From Demequina sp. (lineage in GTDB: Bacteria > Actinomycetota > Actinomycetes > Actinomycetales > Demequinaceae), in the NCBI GenBank assembly GCA_030148645.1, contig JASBTB010000103.1:1-33022 (forward strand): DNA of 33,022 nt, written 5' to 3'. A program made the translations under genes and the position numbers. The notes below the pieces were generated by a model. That model searched no databases and was not told where the DNA came from. It saw only the letters and a list, made by a program, of their open reading frames with translations. Shown one piece after another: positions 27,234 through 33,022 of the stretch. The number at the start of each line of letters is the position of its first letter. The stretch's first letter is position 1.

Positions 27234-29978
27234 GTGACAAGCCCAGCCGAACGCTACGCGGCATCGCGGCGAAAGCGGCGAGCCCCAGAACTTCTTGCCT
27301 TTGAGGCTTCCCTGCCATTCCCTCTTGATGACTTTCAGCGGCAGGGCTGCGAGGCGGTGGCCGAGGGCCACTCCGTGCTCGTGGCGGCGCCTACTGGTGC
27401 GGGCAAGACGGTGGTGGGAGAGTTCGCGGTCGCTCACGCCCAACACCGCGGGCTCAAGGCGTACTACACCACCCCCATCAAGGCGCTCAGCAACCAGAAA
27501 TTCGGTGACCTGCGGGCGGCGTATGGCCCGGCCAAGGTGGGCCTGCTCACTGGCGACACTTCCATCAACCCGCACGCAGACATCGTGGTGATGACCACGG
27601 AGGTGCTCCGCAACATGATCTATGCGGATTCGCGCGAACTCGACAACCTTGGCGTGGTGGTGCTCGATGAGGTGCACTACCTGGCCGACCGTTTTCGGGG
27701 CTCGGTGTGGGAAGAGGTCATCGTCCATGCGGGCGCGGCCACCGCCCTCGTGGCGCTGTCCGCCACCGTATCCAACGCCGAGGAGTTTGGCGCCTGGCTG
27801 ACCGAAGTCAGGGGCGATACCCGAGTCATCGTCTCTGAGACGCGCCCGGTGCCACTGTGGCCCCACGTGTTGTTGCGCGAGGGCATGTTCGACCTCTACG
27901 CGCCAGGGACCGACCCCACGGATCCGGCGGCGGCGGCGCAACTGAATCCGGAGATCGACGCCATCGTCAAGCGATCGCGTCAACGTGAGCACCACGCAGC
28001 CTCTGGCAGGGGAGGCCATCGCGGACGCGGCGGCCCGCGAACCAAGCCCCGCCGCAGCCCGCCCCGCTTTGCCGTGGTCGATCAGTTGGATGCGCAGGGC
28101 CTGTTACCGGCCATCGTCTTCGTCTTTTCCCGGGCAGGCTGCGAGGACGCCGTGGAGCAGGTGCGCCGCGGGGGAGTCGTGCTCACTACGCAGGAGCAGC
28201 GCGAGCGAATTCGCGAGATTGTGGACACCCGCTGCGCAGGTTTGGCCCCGGAGGACTTGGGTGCGCTCGGATTCGCGGCATGGCGTGATCATCTCGAGGC
28301 GGGGCTCGCGGCACACCACGCGGGCTTGATTCCCCTGTTCAAGGAGGTCGTCGAGGAACTCTTCGCCGCAGGTCTTATCAAGGTGGTGTACGCGACGGAG
28401 ACCCTTGCTCTGGGTATCAACATGCCCGCTCGCTGCGTGGTTCTTGAGAAGCTTGTCAAATGGGACGGGCAGGGGCACCAGGATCTGACGGCCGGGGAGT
28501 ACACGCAACTCACAGGTCGCGCAGGCCGGCGCGGCATCGACGTCGAAGGACACGCGGTGGTGATCGACCACCCTGGTTTCGATGTGCACCAACTGGGACG
28601 ATTGGCGTCCCGCCGCACGTACCCCCTGATCTCTTCGTTCCAACCCAACTACAACATGTCGATCAACCTCGTGGCTACGTCGGGCGTTCAGCATGCCCGC
28701 CACGTGCTCGAAATGTCGTTCGCCCAGTACCAGGCGGACAGGTCGGTGGTCGGCCTGGCGCGGCGGGTACGCGAACTCGAGGCGTCCTTGCAGGGCTTCC
28801 GGGACGCTATGGCGTGCGACAAGGGCGACTTTGTCCAGTATGCGGCCCTGCGCGAACGGCTCACCCGTACCCAAAAGAAGACCGCGAAGGCCAACAGCGC
28901 AGCCCGCAAGGAGGCCACCGCCGCGTGGCTCGGCACGCTCGCCCGGGGGGACCTCGTGCGCATCGGCGCGGGGCGTCGCTCCGGCTACGGGGTGGTGATC
29001 GATACTGACAACGACCCACGCTCGCCCCGTCCGAGCCTCGTGAGCGACTCGGGCAGGCTCGTGCGATTGTCTTTGGCCGATCTCCACTCAGGGCTTGACG
29101 TGGTGGGAAAGATGACTCTGCCCCGCAGGTTCCAGGCGAAGGACCCGCGCGCGCGCAAGGAACTTGGCTCCCGCGTGGCCGACGAGGGCCGCCGCATGCA
29201 CCACGCCGCGCGCGCTGCACGGGCCCCGGCCGAGCAGCCACGTACCTCACTCGACGGTGTTCGCCAGCAGATGCGCTCCCACCCGTGTCACACCTGTCCC
29301 GATCGGGAAGAGCACGCCCGTTGGGCCGAGCGGTACTTCCGCGCGCTGAGGGACAAGGACCGTCTTGCGGGAGAGATCGCGCGAGCCACTGGCTCCATCG
29401 CCGCGATGTTCGACCGCCGCTGCGAGGTGCTGCGGGAGTTGGGCTACCTGCACGGCACGGGCGAGGAACTCAGTGTGAGCCCGGCGGGCGGGATGCTGCG
29501 CACCCTGTACGCCGAAAACGACATCGTGATCGCCGAATGCCTACGCATCGGCGTGTGGGATGCGCTCCACCCTGCGGCTCTGGCCGCCGCCGTCTCCACG
29601 GTGTTGTACACGGCCCGCCGAGACGACGGCGAGACTGCCCCCCGCATCCCGGGCGGATCGCAAGGGGTCCTTGGTCAGGCGCTGCGGGAGACTCAGCGCA
29701 TCTGGTCCCACCTGGACGACCTGCACACCGAGCACCATTTGCCTGCCCTGCCCCCGCCACATGGGGGGCTGGTGCGCTCGATCCACGGCTGGGCGCAAGG
29801 CAAACGTCTCGACGTCGTGCTCGACGGCGCCTCCATCGCTCCCGGTGACATGGTGCGATGGTGCAAACAGGTCGTCGACGCCCTCGACCAGATCGCCCAG
29901 GTGGCGCCTTCTCCTCTCACGCGCCAGCGTGCCGCCACCGCCATTTCTGCCATGCGACGGGGCGTCGTGGCCTACTGA
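27234..29978 (+). CDS. helY: Ski2/Mtr4-like DEVH-box helicase HelY
   Basis: A 914-residue ATP-dependent superfamily 2 helicase, close in length to M. tuberculosis HelY. Walker A APTGAGKT is at 52-59, motif II DEVH at 145-148, motif III ALSATVSN at about 174-181, and motif VI LTGRAGRRGID is in the second RecA domain. An Arg/Gly-rich, probably disordered segment (249-278) lies between the two. The C-terminal third holds CHTCPDREEHARWAERYFR and a DSHCT-type helical end. The family unwinds RNA in eukaryotes; the bacterial role is probably in RNA turnover but is not established. Start GTG 27234 fits the -10 spacing. lnt follows after 22 nt. Confidence 0.93.
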   Translation: MTSPAERYAASRRKRRAPELLAFEASLPFPLDDFQRQGCEAVAEGHSVLVAAPTGAGKTVVGEFAVAHAQHRGLKAYYTTPIKALSNQKFGDLRAAYGPAKVGLLTGDTSINPHADIVVMTTEVLRNMIYADSRELDNLGVVVLDEVHYLADRFRGSVWEEVIVHAGAATALVALSATVSNAEEFGAWLTEVRGDTRVIVSETRPVPLWPHVLLREGMFDLYAPGTDPTDPAAAAQLNPEIDAIVKRSRQREHHAASGRGGHRGRGGPRTKPRRSPPRFAVVDQLDAQGLLPAIVFVFSRAGCEDAVEQVRRGGVVLTTQEQRERIREIVDTRCAGLAPEDLGALGFAAWRDHLEAGLAAHHAGLIPLFKEVVEELFAAGLIKVVYATETLALGINMPARCVVLEKLVKWDGQGHQDLTAGEYTQLTGRAGRRGIDVEGHAVVIDHPGFDVHQLGRLASRRTYPLISSFQPNYNMSINLVATSGVQHARHVLEMSFAQYQADRSVVGLARRVRELEASLQGFRDAMACDKGDFVQYAALRERLTRTQKKTAKANSAARKEATAAWLGTLARGDLVRIGAGRRSGYGVVIDTDNDPRSPRPSLVSDSGRLVRLSLADLHSGLDVVGKMTLPRRFQAKDPRARKELGSRVADEGRRMHHAARAARAPAEQPRTSLDGVRQQMRSHPCHTCPDREEHARWAERYFRALRDKDRLAGEIARATGSIAAMFDRRCEVLRELGYLHGTGEELSVSPAGGMLRTLYAENDIVIAECLRIGVWDALHPAALAAAVSTVLYTARRDDGETAPRIPGGSQGVLGQALRETQRIWSHLDDLHTEHHLPALPPPHGGLVRSIHGWAQGKRLDVVLDGASIAPGDMVRWCKQVVDALDQIAQVAPSPLTRQRAATAISAMRRGVVAY

Positions 29979-29988
29979 TACGAGCCCG

Positions 29989-29994
29989 TATGAT
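29989..29994 (+). promoter_or_regulatory. -10 box for leaderless lnt transcript
   Basis: TATGAT is near consensus and ends exactly 6 nt before GTG 30001. It lies 10 nt after the helY stop. No ribosome binding site is visible. Confidence 0.6.
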
Positions 29995-30000
29995 CGTTCA

Positions 30001-31542
30001 GTGTCTTCTACGCCGCGCAGGTTAGTTCTCGCAGTATTGGGTGGGGCAGTCCTCTTTTTGGCCTTCCCCGACGTCGGGTGGTGGGTCGCCGCACCGCTGG
30101 CCATCGGCGTGTTCTACGTGGCGGTTAGGGACGCCCCGACGCGCGTCGGCTTCGCGGTCGGCTGGGTTTTCGGAGTGACCTTCTTCTTGCCGCACGTGTG
30201 GTGGGCGTACGTGACGGCCTCATGGCTTCCATGGATCGCACTGTCCACGTTCGAGGCGCTGGCGATGGGTCTGGTGGGGGCCCTGACGGCGAGGATGACG
30301 CGGCGTCGCACGCTGGGACGATTCGTGTGGCTTGAGCCCGCAGCATTCGCTCTGCTTTGGGTCGGCGCAGAGCAGTTGCGGTCCGTGTGGCCCTTGGGAG
30401 GATTCCCCTGGGCTCGGTTGGCATTCGGCGTGGTCGACTCTCCCTTGGTGCGATTGGGCTGGCTTGGAGGAGCACCGCTGGTCTCGCTGACGGTGGCGTT
30501 TCTCGGCGCCCTTCTCGGGGCAGGGTTCTTTGCGCTGAGGCAACGACGAATGCTCCAGACACTTGCGGCGCCAGCGGCGGTTGTCGTACTGACGCTCCTA
30601 CCCATCGGCATCCCACTGGACGGGCGCGCCCAAAGCGGAGAGATCACTGTCGCGTGGGCCCAGGGCAACCTGGCCAATGAGGGCCTAGATTCCTTTGGCC
30701 GTGCGCGCGAAGTCACCGCCAATCACCGCGACGCAACCCTTGCGCTGGCGCAGGAGTATCCCGACGCCGCGGTTGACCTCATCATCTGGCCCGAAAGCGC
30801 CGCAGATATCGACCCCCGCAGTGATGCACAGACCGCGGCGGCGGCCACGGAGGCTGCTCGCGCGTTCGATGCACCGCTTCTGCTCGGGACGAACGATTAC
30901 AGCCCTGCCGCGGGCCGCTACAACACGTCGCTGGTGTGGCTACCGAGCGGCAGGGCCCTTCCCGGTGTTGAGTATCGCAAACAACAGATCGTCCCCTTCG
31001 GGGAGTACATTCCCATGAGATCGTTCGTGAGGTTGTTCTCGAAGGAAGTGGATCGTGTGACCACCGATGTCATCCCGGGGCAGGGGCCCACCAGGATGGA
31101 CATACCGATCGCGTCCCTTGGTCGCGATGTCATCGTGGGGCCCATCATCTGTTTCGAAGTGGCGTACGACTGGCTGTCACGCGAAGCGGTGCGATTGGGG
31201 GCGGAGTTCCTCGCGGTGCAGACCAACAATGCGAGTTACGGCAACTCGGCGGAGAGCACGCAGCAACTAGCAATGTCACGATTCCGGGCGATCGAGACGG
31301 GGCGCTCCACGTTTCAGATATCGACCGTGGGCGTGAGCGCGGTCATCTCGCCGACGGGTCGCATCCTTGACAGAGCCGAGCTCTTCACGCGGGACGGAGG
31401 CATTGCCACCGTGCCGCTGAGAAGGACACTCACTCCCGCAACCCAGTGGGGAGGTCCGTTCGCTCTGGTGCTCGAACTCCTTGCCGGCGCGGTGGCCGTG
31501 GGGGTCCTGTGGCGGGGCTCCACCAGAAAGCGCGGTCGATGA
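30001..31542 (+). CDS. lnt: Apolipoprotein N-acyltransferase
   Basis: A 513-residue membrane enzyme that adds the third acyl chain to the N-terminal cysteine of lipoproteins. The N-terminal 205 residues hold about six membrane helices (first at 8-22, next at 27-41) with the family mark WPLGGFPWARL. The C-terminal nitrilase-like domain (215-490) has the catalytic triad: Glu265 in WPESAADID, Lys328 in EYRKQQIVPFGEYIP and Cys384 in IICFEVAY. The GTG at 30001 is chosen over longer in-frame options inside helY because of the -10 box and the hydrophobic N-terminus. The stop overlaps ppm1 (ATGA); in M. tuberculosis the two activities are one fused protein. Confidence 0.93.
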   Translation: MSSTPRRLVLAVLGGAVLFLAFPDVGWWVAAPLAIGVFYVAVRDAPTRVGFAVGWVFGVTFFLPHVWWAYVTASWLPWIALSTFEALAMGLVGALTARMTRRRTLGRFVWLEPAAFALLWVGAEQLRSVWPLGGFPWARLAFGVVDSPLVRLGWLGGAPLVSLTVAFLGALLGAGFFALRQRRMLQTLAAPAAVVVLTLLPIGIPLDGRAQSGEITVAWAQGNLANEGLDSFGRAREVTANHRDATLALAQEYPDAAVDLIIWPESAADIDPRSDAQTAAAATEAARAFDAPLLLGTNDYSPAAGRYNTSLVWLPSGRALPGVEYRKQQIVPFGEYIPMRSFVRLFSKEVDRVTTDVIPGQGPTRMDIPIASLGRDVIVGPIICFEVAYDWLSREAVRLGAEFLAVQTNNASYGNSAESTQQLAMSRFRAIETGRSTFQISTVGVSAVISPTGRILDRAELFTRDGGIATVPLRRTLTPATQWGGPFALVLELLAGAVAVGVLWRGSTRKRGR

Positions 31543-32276
31543 CCGTCCTCGTCATCATTCCCACCTACAACGAGATCGAGTCCCTGCCGCGTCAACTGGA
31601 CGGTGTGCGTGCGATCGCCCCCGATGTGGACATCGTCGTGGTCGACGATGACTCTCCGGATGGGACGGGGCGGTGGGCCGACGATCGTGCCGCCACGGAT
31701 GAGCACGTGTTCGTCCTGCACCGGGCTGGGAAACAGGGCCTAGGAGCCGCCTACCTGGCGGCGTTCGCGTGGGCACTGGAGCGCGATTACGACGTGGTCG
31801 TCGAGATGGACGCGGACGGCTCCCACCGGCCTGAGGACCTTCCCAAAATCCTCGCGGAGGCGGAACACTACGATCTGGTGATTGGCTCGCGCTGGGTACC
31901 CGGCGGCAGCGTCGTCAATTGGCCGTCGTATCGCAGATACCTGTCCACCCACGCGAATCGTTATGTCAGGTTGGCACTCGGTGTGCCGATCAGGGATGCG
32001 ACGGCCGGATTTCGTAGTTACCGGACGGGGACGCTACGTCAACTAGCGCTCGCCCAGGTCGAATCTCAGGGATACTGCTTCCAGGTGGACATGGCATGGC
32101 GCGTGTTGCTTGCTGGCGGGTCCGTCTTCGAGGTTCCCATCACCTTCGTCGAGCGCGATGCGGGCGCATCGAAGATGAACGGCGCGATCGTTCGCGAGGC
32201 GTTGGTCAAAGTCACGTGGTGGGGCATGCAGAGGTTGTGCGGTGTCAGCCGGATCGACCCCTCACGGCGCCGCTAG
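31539..32276 (+). CDS. ppm1: Polyprenol monophosphomannose synthase (GT2, Ppm1 D2-like)
   Basis: A 245-residue glycosyltransferase family 2 protein that transfers mannose from GDP-mannose to polyprenyl phosphate on the cytoplasmic face, supplying lipid-linked mannose for lipoglycans and O-mannosylated proteins. Motifs are VIIPTYNE at 4-11, VVVDDDSPDGTGRWAD with the nucleotide-binding Asp, EMDADGSHRPEDLP with the DxD-type metal motif, and FRSYRTGTLR. There is no C-terminal membrane domain, so it probably relies on Lnt for membrane contact, as known for Ppm1/Ppm2 partners in relatives. Its TAG stop shares CTAG with the stop of rbpA on the other strand. Confidence 0.92.
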   Translation: MTVLVIIPTYNEIESLPRQLDGVRAIAPDVDIVVVDDDSPDGTGRWADDRAATDEHVFVLHRAGKQGLGAAYLAAFAWALERDYDVVVEMDADGSHRPEDLPKILAEAEHYDLVIGSRWVPGGSVVNWPSYRRYLSTHANRYVRLALGVPIRDATAGFRSYRTGTLRQLALAQVESQGYCFQVDMAWRVLLAGGSVFEVPITFVERDAGASKMNGAIVREALVKVTWWGMQRLCGVSRIDPSRRR

Positions 32277-32608
32277 GCGCTGCGGCTGGCCCTGAGCACG
32301 TCGAGGCGTTCCTGGAGGAGGTCCTCCAACTCCGCGATGGTGCGACGTTCAAGAAGCATGTCCCAGTGAGTGCGCTGATGACGCACCTCACGCGGCGCTG
32401 CCTGCTCACCGTCGCGAAGCAACGCGAGCGAACCGCAGTGGCACTCCCACGACAGCGGCACATCGGCCTCCGCCGCGAACGGAAAAACGAGCACGTGCCC
32501 TTGTGGGCAGTCGTAGTGAACCTCGCGGCGTTCCGCGAGATCCATGCCAGCAGTACGCTCCATGCTCTGGGTTCCCAGACGCATTCCACGCAGTGCACGA
32601 TCGGCCAT
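32273..32608 (-). CDS. rbpA: RNA polymerase-binding protein RbpA
   Basis: A 111-residue actinobacterial transcription factor that binds RNA polymerase and the principal sigma factor and stabilises the open complex. The beta-barrel core (about 28-72) has Cys34, His38, Cys56 and Cys58 (CPQGH and ECHCGS), a likely zinc site as in Streptomyces. A basic linker (REVRHQR region, 73-79) leads to the sigma-interacting helices RTHWDMLLERRTIAELEDLLQERL. The N-terminal tail has MADRALRGMRLGTQS, typical of the family. The ATG has AAGGAGG upstream (complement of 32615-32621). A SigR/SigH-like promoter lies upstream at 32651-32676. Confidence 0.95.
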   Translation of the reverse strand: MADRALRGMRLGTQSMERTAGMDLAERREVHYDCPQGHVLVFPFAAEADVPLSWECHCGSLALLRDGEQAAPREVRHQRTHWDMLLERRTIAELEDLLQERLDVLRASRSA

Positions 32609-32650
32609 GTTGAGCCTCCTTCAATCGGGCTTGTGGCCCGTACCTCAGGC

Positions 32651-32676
32651 AACGTCCGATGCTCGGCGAATGTTCC
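32651..32676 (-). promoter_or_regulatory. Putative SigR/SigH-type promoter of rbpA
   Basis: Read on the minus strand, GGAAC (32676-32672) is followed by exactly 18 nt and then GTT (32653-32651). This matches the consensus GGAAY-N18-GTT for SigR of Streptomyces and SigH of mycobacteria, which respond to thiol-oxidative stress. Transcription would start about 33-35 nt before the rbpA ATG, leaving room for the AAGGAGG. rbpA is a known SigR target in Streptomyces coelicolor. No housekeeping-type -10 (TAnnnT) was found between it and the gene. Confidence 0.65.
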
Positions 32677-32743
32677 ACGGCACAGGGCCAGCCGAGCCGA
32701 CGAACAGCGCGTGCGAACACCTGTACCCGACCATTCGACGAGT

Positions 32744-32793
32744 CCGGGTCCGTACTGTTGCACTACCCGGGGGAGAGGCACGGGGCGTGCCTC
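32744..32793. repeat. Two inverted repeats between rbpA and the antitoxin-like gene
   Basis: ccgggt (32744-32749) is repeated inverted as acccgg (32765-32770) across 15 nt. Immediately after comes a perfect 8-bp hairpin, gaggcacg (32775-32782) with cgtgcctc (32786-32793) around ggg. There is no T-run. The region lies between divergent genes, 74-92 nt before the antitoxin-like start, so an operator is as likely as a terminator. Confidence 0.5.
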
Positions 32794-32866
32794 GCCTAGC
32801 GGGAGCCGAGTGCGCACCCACGTGCAATGCCAAGCAACGAATAGGTAGAGAAACGGGTCGACAACT

Positions 32867-33022
32867 ATGGCGCTGAACTCCAAGGATCCCGAGACGGAAC
32901 GATTGGTACGGGACCTCGCAAGTCTGGTGGGGTAGACCCTGACCGAGGCCGCTCGACGCGCCTTCGAGGAAGGGCTCCGCCGGGTGCAGATGCACAGCGC
33001 AGCGACGGGCCAGCCAGTCACC
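32867..33022 (+). pseudogene. VapB-like antitoxin, interrupted by an in-frame TAG (3' end outside window)
   Basis: From ATG 32867 the frame reads MALNSKDPETERLVRDLASLVG, then TAG at 32933-32935, then TLTEAARRAFEEGLRRVQMH and on to the window edge in the same frame. This is the typical MALNIKDPE...TGESLTEAVRRALEERL pattern of actinobacterial VapB (PSK-type) antitoxins, and the TAG sits where a conserved Glu (GAG) is normal, so one G-to-T change explains it. The N-terminal 22 residues alone would be unlikely to neutralise a toxin. The ribosome binding site is weak. A vapC toxin gene would be expected just right of the window. A sequencing error is possible. Confidence 0.65.

Noticed and set aside
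27981-28070. Arg/Gly-rich insert in HelY as a novel RNA-binding domain
   Set aside because: A basic low-complexity linker at this place is, as far as I recall, common in actinobacterial HelY; I keep it as part of the gene description only.

Overview
The window is high-GC actinobacterial chromosome, most probably from the order Micrococcales (a relative of Demequinaceae or Cellulomonadaceae is my guess from gene order; genus not determined). Marker genes that point to Actinobacteria are mIHF, RbpA, PafB/PafC, HelY, a polyprenol-monophosphomannose synthase beside apolipoprotein N-acyltransferase, and a PriA without helicase motifs. Almost everything reads on the plus strand, mostly in tightly packed runs with ATGA, GTGA or TAGTG stop/start overlaps.

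Layout. 1-414: 3' end of an unrecognised membrane protein, followed by a perfect 14-bp hairpin terminator. 511-8767: the pyrimidine operon pyrR-pyrB-pyrC-carA-carB-pyrF behind a PyrR RNA-binding loop that overlaps the pyrR ribosome binding site; pyrD and pyrE are absent. 8805-12451: mihF-gmk-rpoZ-coaBC-metK (nucleoid, nucleotide, RNA polymerase omega, CoA and SAM synthesis). 12451-16652: priA-fmt-rsmB (replication restart, initiator tRNA formylation, 16S rRNA methylation). 16782-18029: an AGE-family sugar isomerase with its own promoter and ribosome binding site, lying between rsmB and rpe. 18186-22159: rpe-ribD-ribE-ribBA-ribH, making ribulose 5-phosphate and then riboflavin. 22242-23357: hisE-hisG. 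23358-29978: pafB-pafC-tatA-tatC-lipid kinase-helY. 30001-32276: lnt-ppm1, for lipoprotein acylation and lipid-linked mannose. 32273-32608 (minus): rbpA, converging on ppm1. 32867 to the window end: a VapB-like antitoxin gene with an in-frame amber codon.

Regulation visible in the sequence: the PyrR loop; a candidate SigR/SigH-type promoter for rbpA; and a recurrent arrangement in which a TAnnnT -10 box lies exactly 6-7 nt before a start codon without a usable Shine-Dalgarno (metK, fmt, rpe, hisE, helY, lnt), the architecture expected for leaderless mRNAs. No rRNA, tRNA, CRISPR array, insertion sequence or prophage was seen. I did not find a convincing wholly new system: this is a housekeeping region. 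The most unusual parts are the regulatory sites, the inserted isomerase gene, the active-site differences in PriA and CoaBC, and the broken antitoxin at the right edge.
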